NCBI GenBank assembly: GCA_024641305.1
Contig: JAHEDI010000019.1
Span: 1 to 63,234, forward strand
Reading direction: 5' to 3'
DNA length: 63,234 nucleotides
Source of the DNA: a bacterium
Lineage (GTDB): Bacteria; Actinomycetota; Acidimicrobiia; Spongiisociales; JAENVV01
Below are positions 1 through 8,734 of the stretch, piece after piece (position 1 is the stretch's first letter; each line of letters begins with the position of its first letter). Position numbers and translations under genes: made by a program. The notes beneath the pieces are model-generated. The model saw only the letters and a program-made list of their open reading frames with translations, did no database searches and was not told the origin of the DNA.

Positions 1-740
1 CGATTCTTGAACTTGGCCTTCATGTAGTCCTTGTTCATGAGGGCAATGAAATCAATTGAGATTTCCTTCGGGCAGGCCGTTTCGCATTCGCCGTGGTTCG
101 TGCAGGAGCCGAAAAATTCTTCCATCTTGTCGACCATCGCCTCCACCCTGGTCCAGCGCTCTGGCTGACCCTGGGGGAGCAGCGAGAGATGGGCGATCTT
201 GGCGGCCGTGAACAGTTGAGCGGCCGAGTTGGGGCAGGCAGCCACACAAGCGCCACATCCGATGCAGGCTGCCGCGTCCATCGACCACTCGGCAACTTCC
301 TTGGGAATCAGCGTCTGGTTGGCGTCAGATGCCGATCCGGTTGGCACTGTGATGAAACCACCGGCCTCGATGATCCGGTCAAAGGTGCTCCGATCGACGG
401 CGAGGTCGCGCACGATCGGAAACCCGGTTGCCTTCCATGGCTCGATGACGATCGTGTCACCATCCTTGAACTTGCGCATGTGGAGCTGGCAGGTTGCCGT
501 CCCGAGCTGAGGACCGTGAGCCAGACCATTGATCATGAGCCCGCACATGCCACAGATTCCCTCACGGCAGTCGTGGTCAAAGCTGATTGGTTCGATCCCC
601 TGGGTGTTGAGACCCTCGTTGACGATGTCGAGCATTTCGAGGAACGACATGTCGGGGCTGATGTCCTTGGCTGGATATTCCACAAGCCGCCCGGGGGCGT
701 TTGGTCCTGACTGGCGCCATACCTGAAGCGTGAGGTCCAT
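1..740 (-). CDS. sdhB: Succinate dehydrogenase iron-sulfur subunit SdhB (3' end cut by window edge)
   Basis: Electron-transfer subunit of succinate:quinone oxidoreductase; it carries electrons from SdhA-bound FAD to the membrane quinone site. 246 codons are visible before the window ends. The plant-ferredoxin-like N-terminal domain has C58, C63, C66 and C84 for the [2Fe-2S] cluster. The C-terminal domain has the [12 protein letters not shown] motif (C159, C162, C165, C169) and C213, C219 and C223 for the [4Fe-4S] and [3Fe-4S] clusters. Its ATG overlaps the sdhA stop as TAATG, so the two are translationally coupled. The order is sdhC-sdhA-sdhB on the minus strand. The visible length is close to the family's usual size, so few residues should be missing. 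Confidence 0.95.
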   Translation of the reverse strand, partial: MDLTLQVWRQSGPNAPGRLVEYPAKDISPDMSFLEMLDIVNEGLNTQGIEPISFDHDCREGICGMCGLMINGLAHGPQLGTATCQLHMRKFKDGDTIVIEPWKATGFPIVRDLAVDRSTFDRIIEAGGFITVPTGSASDANQTLIPKEVAEWSMDAAACIGCGACVAACPNSAAQLFTAAKIAHLSLLPQGQPERWTRVEAMVDKMEEFFGSCTNHGECETACPKEISIDFIALMNKDYMKAKFKN

Positions 741-2662
741 TACTTGTAGCTCCTCTGTGACAGTTTCACGTATTTGAAGTCGAGCGGTTCTTTGGTGAGA
801 TCGGCTTTGCCGGGATCACCGGTCCAGCCCCAGGCGGCGACATAGGCGAAGTCGTCGTCGTTGCGCAACGCTTCACCGTCTTCGGTCTGGGACTCCTCCC
901 GATAATGACCACCACATGATTCGGCTCGTTCGAGAGCATCGAGGCACATGAGCTCGGCGAGCTGGAAATAGTCATCGACTCGCTGGACATTCTCGAGCGA
1001 CTGGTTGAACGTCTCGGCGCTGCCGAGCACCTTCACATCCTTCTTGAACTCCTCATAGAGGGCCGGAATCTCGATGAGTGCCTGCTTGAGTCCGGCCTCG
1101 TTTCGGGACATACCGCAGTGGGCAATCATGATCTTGCCGAGTTCGCGATGGAAGTAGTCGGCCGAGCGAGTGCCTTTTATCGAAAGCCAGTGGTTGGTGC
1201 GTTCGGCGACCTCCGACTCGACTTCCGTGAAGGCCGGATCATCCGTCGGTACGACCGGGTCGCCGAGCATGCCTGCCAGGTAATCGCTGATCGTGTATGG
1301 CAGTACGAAGTATCCGTCCGCCAGCCCCTGCATGAGTGCTGAGGCGCCCAGGCGGTTGGCACCGTGATCTGAGAAATTGGCCTCCCCGATGGCATAGAGC
1401 CCGGGAATGTTGGTCATCAGGTGATAGTCCACCCACAGGCCACCCATCGTGTAGTGCGGAGCCGGATAGATGCGCATGGGTGTCTCGTATGGGTTTTCGT
1501 CGGTGATGCGGTGGTACATCTCGAACAGGTTGCCGTATCGCTCCCGGATGGTGTCTTCCCCGAGACGCTTGATCGAGTCGGCGAAATCGAGATACACGCC
1601 GTTCTTGAGCGGACCGACCCCTTTGCCCTCGTTGATCATGGACTCGGCGTTGCGAGACGCCACGTCGCGGGGGACCAGGTTGCCGAACGCCGGGTAGCGG
1701 CGTTCGAGGTAGTAGTCCCGTTCGTTCTCCGGAATCTCTTGAGCCTTACGAGTGTCGCCGGCCTTCTTAGAGACCCAGATGCGGCCGTCGTTACGCAACG
1801 ATTCGGACATGAGGGTCAGCTTGGACTGGAACTCTTCGGCCGACGGAATGCACGTCGGATGAATCTGGGTGTAGCACGGGTTGGCGAACGCCGCCCCGCG
1901 CCGATGTGCCCGCCAGATTGCCGTTGCGTTACAGGCCATGGCGTTGGTCGACAGGTAGTAGACGTTGGAGTAGCCCCCGGTCGCCAGGACAACTGCATGA
2001 GCCGAATGTGATTCGATCTCACCGGTGATCAGGTTGCGGGTAACAATGCCGACCGCCCGTCCGTCTTTGACGACGACATCAAGCATCTCGGTGCGGGTGT
2101 GCATTTCCACCTGGCCCAATCCGACGACCCTCGCCAGCGACTGGTAGGCGCCGAGCAGCAGTTGCTGTCCGGTCTGGCCCCTGGCATAGAAGGTACGCGA
2201 CACCTGGGCTCCACCAAACGAACGGTTGTCGAGTTTGCCGCCATATTCGCGGGCAAACGGCACCCCCTGAGCAGTCGCCTGGTCGATGATGTTCAAACTC
2301 ACCTCGGCGAGCCGGTACACGTTTTCTTCACGGGACCGGTAGTCGCCGCCTTTGACCGTGTCATAGAACAACCGGAACACGGAGTCACCGTCACCGTGGT
2401 AGTTCTTGGCCGCATTGATGCCACCTTGGGCGGCAATCGAATGAGCCCGACGGGGAGAGTCGTGGTAGGTGAACGCCTTGACGTTGTAGCCAAGCTCGGC
2501 CAACGAAGCGGCCGCCGAGGCGCCGGCCAGACCGGTCCCTACGACGATGATGTTGAACTTGCGCTTGTTGTTCGGGTTCACCAGTTTCATGTCGAACTTG
2601 TGGTTCTCCCACATGGTGGCGATGTCCCCGTCGGGAATTTTTGAGTCGAGTTCCAAGGGCAT
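740..2662 (-). CDS. sdhA: Succinate dehydrogenase flavoprotein subunit SdhA
   Basis: Catalytic subunit oxidising succinate to fumarate in the TCA cycle and respiratory chain. 640 aa, a normal length. The Rossmann dinucleotide motif GTGLAG lies near residues 42-47. The AHSIAAQGG segment (H74) matches the position of the histidine that covalently carries FAD. Conserved substrate and capping-domain segments follow, including HPTCIPS and the ANRLGASAL region. The start has a GAGGAG ribosome binding site about eight bases upstream. It lies 13 bases after sdhC and overlaps sdhB by one base. It resembles the soluble part of type-B SQR, which uses a single-subunit membrane anchor. Confidence 0.96.
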   Translation of the reverse strand: MPLELDSKIPDGDIATMWENHKFDMKLVNPNNKRKFNIIVVGTGLAGASAAASLAELGYNVKAFTYHDSPRRAHSIAAQGGINAAKNYHGDGDSVFRLFYDTVKGGDYRSREENVYRLAEVSLNIIDQATAQGVPFAREYGGKLDNRSFGGAQVSRTFYARGQTGQQLLLGAYQSLARVVGLGQVEMHTRTEMLDVVVKDGRAVGIVTRNLITGEIESHSAHAVVLATGGYSNVYYLSTNAMACNATAIWRAHRRGAAFANPCYTQIHPTCIPSAEEFQSKLTLMSESLRNDGRIWVSKKAGDTRKAQEIPENERDYYLERRYPAFGNLVPRDVASRNAESMINEGKGVGPLKNGVYLDFADSIKRLGEDTIRERYGNLFEMYHRITDENPYETPMRIYPAPHYTMGGLWVDYHLMTNIPGLYAIGEANFSDHGANRLGASALMQGLADGYFVLPYTISDYLAGMLGDPVVPTDDPAFTEVESEVAERTNHWLSIKGTRSADYFHRELGKIMIAHCGMSRNEAGLKQALIEIPALYEEFKKDVKVLGSAETFNQSLENVQRVDDYFQLAELMCLDALERAESCGGHYREESQTEDGEALRNDDDFAYVAAWGWTGDPGKADLTKEPLDFKYVKLSQRSYK

Positions 2663-2675
2663 AGTCGGGGCTCCT

Positions 2676-3392
2676 CTAGCTGACCTGGCCGGTCATGATC
2701 ATGACCGGAAAGCTGATGTTGCCAATGACGATGAGGGTGGCGAGGCCTTGTGCCAGCCATCTGCGCCATTGATTGAATCGGGGGTTGTTCACTCCGATTG
2801 ACTGGAACAAGCTCCAAGCGCCATGGAAGATGTGCATCCCAAGCAAGATATTGGCAACGATGTACAGGACCCCGATTCCAACGTTCGAAAGGCTCACCAC
2901 AGCGTTCTCGTACGGCGCGCCTGCGATGAAATCAGGGTTGAGCCATCCGAGGGTGAGGTCGGCCAGATGCCAGGCAACGAACAGAAGGACGATCACGCCT
3001 GAATACCGCATCGTGCGTGACGCATAGCTGGCAGCCAGCCATTCTCTGGGCTGCTTGTATTTGTCGATGGTGGCGTGGTGATTGGTAACGGTCAGGGCGT
3101 ACGCCGCATGAATATGGATGACGAAGGCTGCAGCCAGCGGGAGGCGGATCAGCCAGAGGAACACTGTGTGGGGGAGGATCGGTGCCCCGATCTCACGCAA
3201 GTACTCGCCGTACTCGTTCATCTCGGCGGCACCCTGGTACATGTGCAGGTTTCCGATCATGTGGGCGACCACAAATCCGAGGAGCACGATTCCAGAAAGG
3301 GCCATGGCCCACTTCTTTCCGACACCCGATCCATATAAGTCGAGGAGCCAATAGCTCCGGCGACTCTTAGCGGGAGACTCGGTTACGGCCAC
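2676..3392 (-). CDS. sdhC: Succinate dehydrogenase cytochrome b subunit SdhC (single-anchor type)
   Basis: Membrane anchor of the SdhCAB complex, holding heme b and the quinone site. 238 aa with about five hydrophobic helices and histidines inside them (for example [39 protein letters not shown]), as in the fused five-helix anchors of Actinobacteria and Bacillus. The GTG start at 3392 has an AGGAGG site five bases upstream. It is the first gene of the minus-strand sdhCAB operon. The 128 bases between it and the whiB promoter should hold the sdh promoter, but I could not pick a convincing -35/-10 pair. Confidence 0.9.
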   Translation of the reverse strand: MAVTESPAKSRRSYWLLDLYGSGVGKKWAMALSGIVLLGFVVAHMIGNLHMYQGAAEMNEYGEYLREIGAPILPHTVFLWLIRLPLAAAFVIHIHAAYALTVTNHHATIDKYKQPREWLAASYASRTMRYSGVIVLLFVAWHLADLTLGWLNPDFIAGAPYENAVVSLSNVGIGVLYIVANILLGMHIFHGAWSLFQSIGVNNPRFNQWRRWLAQGLATLIVIGNISFPVMIMTGQVS

Positions 3393-3520
3393 TGCGTCCT
3401 CCTAGATGAAGCTCGGCGCCCAACCTACAACACCCGATGGGAGTGGGGGCGGTTTGCGTCGTGAATTGTCCATATCTGCCAAAACTCTAGAGGGGGAGCG
3501 GCCGATCGCGTGAATCCTTC

Positions 3521-3549
3521 TTGACATGTCGCGCGGGACCATGCACAAT
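3521..3549 (+). promoter_or_regulatory. Sigma-70-type promoter of the whiB2-like gene
   Basis: TTGACA (3521-3526), a 17-base spacer and CACAAT (3544-3549). The start of transcription should fall near 3556. The box overlaps the ATG codons at 3526 and 3541, so these cannot be translated from this promoter. That argues for the TTG start at 3586. Confidence 0.6.
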
Positions 3550-3585
3550 CACATCGGTGTAATTACAAGGTTTAGGGGTTTACCT

Positions 3586-3867
3586 TTGCATCGAACACTA
3601 ATTGACGCGCTCGCAGTCGACGATCTGTCCTGGCAGGACTATTCAAACTGCCGTGGGGCAGACGCCGATTTGTTCTTCCCCGAGCGAGGCGCATCTACCC
3701 GAAAAGCCAAAGCGATCTGCAACGCCTGCGAAGTCCAGACCGAGTGTCTCGAGTTCGCCATAACGCAGTCGGAGAAGTTTGGCATTTGGGGTGGCCTGTC
3801 CGAACGCGAACGTCGCAAGATTCGAAAAGAACGGTCCATCGCAGCTCGAATTCGTAGGGCTTCCTAG
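3586..3867 (+). CDS. whiB2: WhiB-family iron-sulfur transcriptional regulator, WhiB2/WhmD-like
   Basis: Small [4Fe-4S] protein expected to act with the primary sigma factor. The four cluster cysteines are present as C-x22-C-x2-C-x5-C, followed by the FGIWGGLSERERR turn and a basic C-terminus. The FFPERGAST...CLEFA stretch is most like the WhiB2/WhmD subgroup, which in Mycobacterium and Streptomyces (WhiB) acts in septation and cell division. I place the start at TTG 3586 (93 aa) with AGGGG at 3574-3578. The longer frame from ATG 3526 (113 aa) begins inside the promoter. A role in division here is inferred from family only. Exclusive to Actinobacteria, so it is the best lineage marker in the window. 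Confidence 0.88.
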   Translation: MHRTLIDALAVDDLSWQDYSNCRGADADLFFPERGASTRKAKAICNACEVQTECLEFAITQSEKFGIWGGLSERERRKIRKERSIAARIRRAS

Positions 3868-3888
3868 CCTTCTTATCGTCCTGTAACC

Positions 3889-3907
3889 AGGCCCCCGGGG
3901 AGGGCCT
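3889..3907 (+). terminator. Possible weak terminator after whiB
   Basis: AGGCCC (3889-3894) pairs with GGGCCT (3902-3907) around a 7-base loop. There is no T-run after it. It lies between the whiB stop and the next gene. Confidence 0.3.
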
Positions 3908-3942
3908 CTAGACTGATCATACGCAGTCAAATGGAGGAACCT

Positions 3943-4896
3943 GTGGAGTTGCTGACGCCGACGTTGATTTTTGCCTTTGCCCTGCTGGTGGTGTGGTTCC
4001 TGCTCAGGCGCAGTACCGAAGCTCGCAAAGCCGCTCTCAAAGACGCCGGGATGCCGGTTCGTTCCAAAGCCGGGTCAAAAGGCGGCGAAATCGTCGTCCA
4101 TGAGCGGCCCCGCCCGACGGTGGTTGCCTTCCATGTCCGGGACGATGTTGCCGAGGTGACGTTCGACGTACCCCTTCCGGCGGGCGGCGCCGACGAGGTG
4201 ATGCAAGAACTTCTGGTCGCCGAAGCGCTCGAGGTTGTGCGCGAGAAACAACACACCCTTCCCATCACTCAGGTCAGCAAAGTCACCGCCTTTGCAGGTC
4301 GCGGCGGCGATCCCATCAAGGTCGGTACGATGGAGCTCCCGACACGAGGCGAGCTTCCCCCACCGCTGGTGGCCGCCCCACAACTCCACCTCGGACATGT
4401 CGGATTTGACCCGATTGATGCACAGTTCGAGGGCGACAGCGAAGTCCCATCCACCGTTACGAAGTCCCGCTCGGACACCCTGGGTCCGATTGGCGCCGAG
4501 CTCCGTATTCCAAAGGCGGTCGAAGTTGGTTTACGCGGTCAGGGAATCGATCCAGCCGAGATGGATTCGGGTCAACTGGTGGCCGGTCTCCTGAGGTTGT
4601 TTGGGTATGCCGTGGTCGACGGGGGCGTCCCTGCTAGCTACACCGCCAGCAAAGGTGGGTCAGTCACGTTTGTCCGTCAGGTATCCCACGAAGCCGACGA
4701 TTCTCCGGAGCTAGACGAGAAAGACATGCGAACCTTTCTCGTCGATTTCCTATCGTCGAAGGCCGACCGTGGATTATTGGTCTCGGACAAATACGGACCG
4801 TTCAGTGTCTATCAGATGGAAAAGGCTGAGCCGCGTATCCAGTTCGTAACCCGTGAACGTCTTCAGAAGTTCATAGACGCCCTCGCCCTGAACTAG
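3943..4896 (+). CDS. Membrane-anchored protein of unknown function
   Basis: 317 aa; I do not recognise the family. One hydrophobic helix at residues 7-21 ends in RRS, predicting an N-terminal anchor with a cytoplasmic body. The rest is soluble, with a proline-rich linker near residues 130-145 and a C-terminal domain containing RTFLVDFLSS...GLLVSDKYGPFSV and a final FIDALALN helix. I chose GTG 3943 because GGAGG at 3933-3937 is correctly spaced for it. An ATG 12 bases upstream is in frame but overlaps that site. It stands alone between whiB and tatA. The C-terminal part faintly recalls restriction-endonuclease-like folds (DUF2034/Mrr-like), but I see no firm catalytic motif. Confidence 0.75.
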   Translation: MELLTPTLIFAFALLVVWFLLRRSTEARKAALKDAGMPVRSKAGSKGGEIVVHERPRPTVVAFHVRDDVAEVTFDVPLPAGGADEVMQELLVAEALEVVREKQHTLPITQVSKVTAFAGRGGDPIKVGTMELPTRGELPPPLVAAPQLHLGHVGFDPIDAQFEGDSEVPSTVTKSRSDTLGPIGAELRIPKAVEVGLRGQGIDPAEMDSGQLVAGLLRLFGYAVVDGGVPASYTASKGGSVTFVRQVSHEADDSPELDEKDMRTFLVDFLSSKADRGLLVSDKYGPFSVYQMEKAEPRIQFVTRERLQKFIDALALN

Positions 4897-5022
4897 ACCT
4901 CCGAAAGAGCCTGGGAACCGATCTGGCGGTTCGCGACGTCCTAGCTTGCAAGAGCCATGTTGATGGCATTGCATCTAGGCCGCCGGAGGCAGCTAGGCTA
5001 TGCGAGACGAAAGGACATCAGC

Positions 5023-5214
5023 ATGGGTATTCCAAAAGGCGGAGAATGGATCGTCATTCTCATCGTGGTTCTCTTGCTCTTCGGTGCCCGCAAACTCCCT
5101 GATCTGGCTCGCTCGTTGGGCGCCTCGACCAAGGAATTCCGCAAGGGTATCGAAGAAGGCGCCAAGCCAGACGAAAGCGCCAAGCCAAGCGATTCTTCCA
5201 CACCGGAGTCCTAA
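5023..5214 (+). CDS. tatA: Sec-independent (Tat) translocase subunit TatA
   Basis: 63 aa, a typical TatA/E size. One N-terminal membrane helix (about residues 8-22) ends in the conserved FG, followed by the amphipathic helix ARKLPDLARSLGASTKEFRKG and a charged tail. TatA oligomers form the pore for folded twin-arginine substrates. The ATG at 5023 has AAAGGA upstream. A longer frame from 4957 adds only non-homologous residues and is rejected. No tatB or tatC is adjacent. Confidence 0.93.
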   Translation: MGIPKGGEWIVILIVVLLLFGARKLPDLARSLGASTKEFRKGIEEGAKPDESAKPSDSSTPES

Positions 5215-5263
5215 CCACCTCTACGAGTCGGCCTTGGGCCGAACACAATTTCTCCCATCATTC

Positions 5264-5290
5264 GGGAACTCTTGCGTTTCGCGCTCCGTT
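5264..5290 (+). promoter_or_regulatory. ECF-type (SigE-like) promoter upstream of the sigma factor operon
   Basis: GGGAACT (5264-5270), 16 bases, then CGTT (5287-5290). This fits the GGAAC...CGTT consensus of actinobacterial SigE-type ECF sigma factors and suggests the operon is autoregulated. The boxes end 14 bases before the GTG start, so the 5' leader would be very short. Confidence 0.55.
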
Positions 5291-5304
5291 GAGAGGTATG
5301 AGCC

Positions 5305-5808
5305 GTGACAGACGGCATGCCACTCTCGTGGGAAGACGTTGCCAAAACACATGGGCGCAAGATCTACAACTTCGCGTATCGCCTCACCGGGAATCCTGAC
5401 GATGCCAAAGACCTGGCCCAAGATGTGCTGCTGCGCGTCGAACGGGGCCTCGCCAATTACACTCCCGGCTCCTTTGAAGGCTGGCTGTGGCGGATTACCC
5501 GCAACGCATTCCTTGACGATGTTCGCCGCAAGAAGCGGCGACCGACAACAGCCCTGCCCGACGACCTCGACCGAACTAATCTCATTTCGACCCCGGCCCC
5601 TGACGAGGTGCTCGCCTCGATCAGGCTGGGAGACGATGTCCAGAAGGCCCTGCTCGGTCTCCCATATGACTTTCGCGAGGCGGTTGTACTGTGCGATGTG
5701 GTCGGCCTCTCGTATGACGAGATCGCCCTGGCCGTCGCCGCACCCGTCGGGACGGTCCGAAGTCGGATTCATCGAGGCCGCAAGATGATGCGGGAAGCAT
5801 TGACGTGA
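5305..5808 (+). CDS. ECF sigma factor, SigE-like
   Basis: 167 aa. Region 2 lies at about residues 15-85, with FAYRLTGNPDDAKDLAQDVLLRV and the -10-binding WLWRITRNAFLDDVRRKKR. Region 4 lies at about 110-165, with LPYDFREAVVLCDVVGLSYDEIA and a helix-turn-helix ending GTVRSRIHRGR. The GTG start has GAGAGG eight bases upstream. The stop overlaps the anti-sigma start as GTGA. Its partners (zinc anti-sigma, RseB-like) and the matching ECF promoter just upstream point to envelope or oxidative stress control, as for mycobacterial SigE. That role is inferred. Confidence 0.92.
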   Translation: MTDGMPLSWEDVAKTHGRKIYNFAYRLTGNPDDAKDLAQDVLLRVERGLANYTPGSFEGWLWRITRNAFLDDVRRKKRRPTTALPDDLDRTNLISTPAPDEVLASIRLGDDVQKALLGLPYDFREAVVLCDVVGLSYDEIALAVAAPVGTVRSRIHRGRKMMREALT

Positions 5809-6218
5809 TCCATCTTGGTGAACTCGCCTCCGCGTACCTCGACGGGGAGACCACCGAGCAAGAGGCTGCCAAACTCGTGGCCCACCTCGGCAGCTGTCAG
5901 GCCTGCCAACGCGAGATGGAAGACCTTCATGCTGCTCGGTCCCTGCTTCGCTCCCTCCCTGTCCTGGAGATGCCCGAGTCAATTCGGGCCGATCTCGGAC
6001 TCGTGCCAAACGTGGTTCCTTTGGCCAGACGACCACTCACCTGGGTGGGTGCAGTCGCGGCAGCCGTCATGATTTTCATCGTGGCCGCGACGGCCACGGC
6101 GCCCGACCCCGTCGGGCTTTCGCTGCGCGAGGTTTCAATTCAGTACGAGCAGCAGACCCTGATCGACGGCGGGGTACTTCCGGTCGTTGGTGTCGTCCAG
6201 GCCGGAGGCGGGCAATGA
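5805..6218 (+). CDS. Zinc-finger (ZAS/RsgA-type) membrane anti-sigma factor
   Basis: 137 aa. The N-terminal anti-sigma domain has the ZAS signature H27-x3-C31-x2-C34, with H3 as the likely fourth zinc ligand. One membrane helix lies at about residues 78-98, and a short extracytoplasmic tail of about 38 residues follows. It should hold the preceding sigma factor at the membrane until cleaved or released. It begins with GTG overlapping the sigma stop and ends overlapping the RseB-like gene (ATGA), so the three proteins are made in a coupled way. Confidence 0.9.
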   Translation: MIHLGELASAYLDGETTEQEAAKLVAHLGSCQACQREMEDLHAARSLLRSLPVLEMPESIRADLGLVPNVVPLARRPLTWVGAVAAAVMIFIVAATATAPDPVGLSLREVSIQYEQQTLIDGGVLPVVGVVQAGGGQ

Positions 6219-7120
6219 TCGGTCGGTCGCTGGCCATGGTCTTCATGGTTCTGGTTGTGATGGTCGGATCGGCGACGGCAGCAATGGCCAACGAATTGAC
6301 CGACCGACTGGGCGACAGTGCGGGCGTTGCCTATTCGGGCGAACAATCGGTCGTATGCAATCAGCCAGATGGGCGATACTCAGAATTATTCGACGTCGGG
6401 CAGAATGGCCTCGGGATCACCGTCACCGTCGACCCGGCAGGGACGACCCGGGCTGCGAAAGCCGGCGCCCTTTCGACCGGTCTCAGTTCTCGGTATGAAA
6501 TCGATCTATCCGCTGGGGGAGAGGTTCTGGGCCGGCCCGTCGAGGTCATCGAGGTTCTCGATGGTGACACCCTCCGAGTCCGGTTGTCGTTCGATGTCGA
6601 ATCCAGCGTCCTTCTGATGTCTGAGATCTTCAATAGTGACGGTTCGACGTATTGCACCACGCGGTTTATCGAGTTCACTCTGGGATCGCCAGGTCCGGCC
6701 CAGGGGGTGTCGACGGTCGATAGCCCCGAGCCGGTTGGCGCTGTTCAGGCCGACGATGTCGATCGGACGCTTCCGATCCAGTTGGCCGGGTTCAGTCGCT
6801 TGCAGGTGCGAGGCGGTTCTCAGTCGGACTTGTCGTCGGCCTTCTACGGTGATGGGCTATTCACGTTTCAACTCACCAATTCGAGTCGGCCGATCTCGAT
6901 ACCAGAACTGGACGATCAGCCGCGCGTGACCATCGAAGGCCACGAGTACCAACGAATTTTTGAGTTGGGTCGAGCCGTGTACGCATGGCAGAGCGACCTC
7001 GGTGGGTACGTGCTCGTCGGTGAGCTGCCGGTCGATGTGCAAGCCAGGGTGTTGTCTGAACTTCCTGACCCCCACAGTCGGGGATTTTTCGAGCGACTCT
7101 GGGACGGTCTGTTCGGCTGA
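6215..7120 (+). CDS. RseB/MucB-like extracytoplasmic regulator
   Basis: 301 aa with a Sec signal peptide (residues 1-25, cleavage near AMA-NE). The mature part has the lipoprotein-like fold features of RseB: a VAYSGEQ strand early on, a two-domain layout, and a C-terminal domain with VYAWQSDLGGYVLVGELPVDVQARVLSELP. In Gram-negatives RseB shields the anti-sigma factor RseA from proteolysis. Here it sits directly behind a membrane anti-sigma gene, so a matching role is likely. Similarity is weak in the middle, and the family call rests on context plus these segments. Confidence 0.7.
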   Translation: MIGRSLAMVFMVLVVMVGSATAAMANELTDRLGDSAGVAYSGEQSVVCNQPDGRYSELFDVGQNGLGITVTVDPAGTTRAAKAGALSTGLSSRYEIDLSAGGEVLGRPVEVIEVLDGDTLRVRLSFDVESSVLLMSEIFNSDGSTYCTTRFIEFTLGSPGPAQGVSTVDSPEPVGAVQADDVDRTLPIQLAGFSRLQVRGGSQSDLSSAFYGDGLFTFQLTNSSRPISIPELDDQPRVTIEGHEYQRIFELGRAVYAWQSDLGGYVLVGELPVDVQARVLSELPDPHSRGFFERLWDGLFG

Positions 7121-7134
7121 CCGTGGTCGGTCAG
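7117..7134. terminator. Short shared terminator-like hairpin between convergent genes
   Basis: CTGACCG (7117-7123) and CGGTCAG (7128-7134) form a 7-bp stem with a TGGT loop. The palindrome contains the stop codons of both the plus-strand rseB-like gene and the minus-strand peroxiredoxin. There is no T-run, so termination strength is uncertain. Confidence 0.4.
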
Positions 7135-7589
7135 ATAGACAACAGACTTTGGTGATAGGCCGCCATCGAGCGAGCTTCCCTCAGGATTGGCGTAGCAACG
7201 ATGTCTCGAACAATCCCGTCGACGTCAAGGACGTACGTTGAACGCATGGCAACGCCTATCGCCTCGTTGAAACATCCGTAGGCTTGAGCCACGGCCCCGT
7301 GCGGCCAGAAATCTGACAGGATCGGGAAGGAAACGCCAAGTTCGGCCGCCCATTTTGCATTGGACGGCATCGGGTCACAAGTGATGACAACGATATTGGT
7401 ATCAAGGTCGGTGAGGGACGAGAGGTTGTCACGTACTTCACACACCTCGCCCTCACAGACGGCGGTGAATGGGAAAGGAATGAACTTGATCAGGGCCTTT
7501 TTACCCAGCAGTGATTCAAGTGATACGAGCGACCGGGTCTGGTCGACCAGTTCAAAGCCCGGTGCTGGCTTTCCGATCTCGGCGGTCAT
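7131..7589 (-). CDS. Peroxiredoxin (AhpE/PrxQ-Bcp-like)
   Basis: 152 aa thioredoxin-fold peroxidase reducing H2O2 and organic peroxides. The peroxidatic cysteine is C45 in PFTAVC. A second cysteine, C50, gives the C-x4-C spacing of PrxQ/Bcp enzymes, which form an intramolecular disulfide resolved by thioredoxin. The start ATG at 7589 (MTAEIGKPAPGFEL) matches family N-termini; upstream in-frame residues are unrelated. It is the last gene of the minus-strand cluster and faces the sigma operon. Confidence 0.9.
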   Translation of the reverse strand: MTAEIGKPAPGFELVDQTRSLVSLESLLGKKALIKFIPFPFTAVCEGEVCEVRDNLSSLTDLDTNIVVITCDPMPSNAKWAAELGVSFPILSDFWPHGAVAQAYGCFNEAIGVAMRSTYVLDVDGIVRDIVATPILREARSMAAYHQSLLSI

Positions 7590-7639
7590 TTCGGGTCCGA
7601 TTCTGTCGATTTCTGGTACACGGGAATGTATCGATGTTC

Positions 7640-8728
7640 CTAGAATTCTGGCAACAAAACCCGGGCGGCCCAGGCGACCTGGTCGGTTAGCTCTCCGCCG
7701 ATCGGGAGGTTGGATGGCTCTTCCCAGACGCTTTCGAGAGCTTCCGATCCCCACCGTCGGGAGACCTCATCACAGAACTCGACGCCTTCCTGGTGGAGTT
7801 CTTCGGTGAGTTCGATGCCGACGAGTTTGGTCAATGGCTGTTCAGGGATTCCAGGTTCAGATTGTTTGACGCGGTGGGCGGTCTCGATCGCTCCGCGGTC
7901 AGGGATCAGGTTGCTCGCCGCCGCCAAGACATAGTCGCCATACCCGCTGACGAAGCCGATCGCCGCCCGGGCCTTTGCCTGAGCTTCCGATGTCGAGGTT
8001 GGCGAGAGAAAGCCACTGAGGCCGTCTGCGTCCGCCATCATCTGCTGGATGTTGTTCGGGTCGCTCAGATTTTGCAGCGTCTCCATGAGATGGGATGTGT
8101 CGAAGGTGACACCCGCCAAGTGCTCCTCAACCAGGTCGATGACGTATTGCCGCAGCCAAGGCCCTGCGAATGCCGCGTCGTGGATGCCGTTTCGTAGAGC
8201 CACCCATAATCGGACCTGGCGGGGTTCGAGTTGGTAGTCGGAGGCGAAATCTTCGACGTTGTCGACGATGACATATCGGGCCCCGGCCGGGTTGGCCGGT
8301 AGACCGATGTCGAACTGGCCGATCGCCCGGTGCGAAAGGAACCCGATCGTTGACCCGATCTGCATGCCGAGTAGCGCTGGGCCGAGCGGTTTGAGCAACT
8401 GACTCATCGGATCCGAACCGCCGCCGAGGTCATCGTACTGGCTGGCGAGCGGCTCGACAAGGTATGAGAACGATTGCAGCCGCTGAGTTGCCCAGTCATG
8501 GCGGTCGATCGGAACGACATCGAGCGAGTCGGGCGCCCGCAGATGAGTCGCTGCTTGGATCTGGAGTTGGGCGAGTCGGCCCAGTTCGATGTACTCATCA
8601 GCCAACCAGGGGTCGATCGGCTCCCGGTCACCGGCTAGCTGTACCGCGACCTCCCTGGCCAGCTTCCAATTCACCGGGCCTGGCTGGTTGAACAGTTCGA
8701 TAAGTTGGGAAAAGATGTCGTCTGCCAT
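7640..8728 (-). CDS. DUF2342 (Zincin_2) family protein lacking the HExxH zinc motif
   Basis: 362 aa, a normal family length. The family signatures are clear: GMQIGSTIGFLSHRAIGQFD (residues 121-140) and VRLWVALxxxxH. In active-looking members the latter continues HEVTHRAQF. Here residues 179-183 read RNGIH, so the first zinc histidine and the catalytic glutamate are replaced and only the last histidine remains. Family members in Actinobacteria are annotated as zinc-dependent metalloproteases or F420-biosynthesis-associated proteins. This one is unlikely to be a working zincin. The ATG at 8728 is preferred over the TTG six bases upstream. It follows the HtrA-like gene with almost no gap, so the two are probably co-transcribed. 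Confidence 0.8.
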   Translation of the reverse strand: MADDIFSQLIELFNQPGPVNWKLAREVAVQLAGDREPIDPWLADEYIELGRLAQLQIQAATHLRAPDSLDVVPIDRHDWATQRLQSFSYLVEPLASQYDDLGGGSDPMSQLLKPLGPALLGMQIGSTIGFLSHRAIGQFDIGLPANPAGARYVIVDNVEDFASDYQLEPRQVRLWVALRNGIHDAAFAGPWLRQYVIDLVEEHLAGVTFDTSHLMETLQNLSDPNNIQQMMADADGLSGFLSPTSTSEAQAKARAAIGFVSGYGDYVLAAASNLIPDRGAIETAHRVKQSEPGIPEQPLTKLVGIELTEELHQEGVEFCDEVSRRWGSEALESVWEEPSNLPIGGELTDQVAWAARVLLPEF

Positions 8729-8734
8729 GTGCAA

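Noticed and set aside
93-710. 205-codon open frame on the plus strand
   Set aside because: It is the antisense of sdhB, whose cysteine clusters are unmistakable on the minus strand.
5221-6036. 271-codon minus-strand frame across the sigma and anti-sigma genes
   Set aside because: The plus-strand genes have clear domains and overlapping starts and stops.
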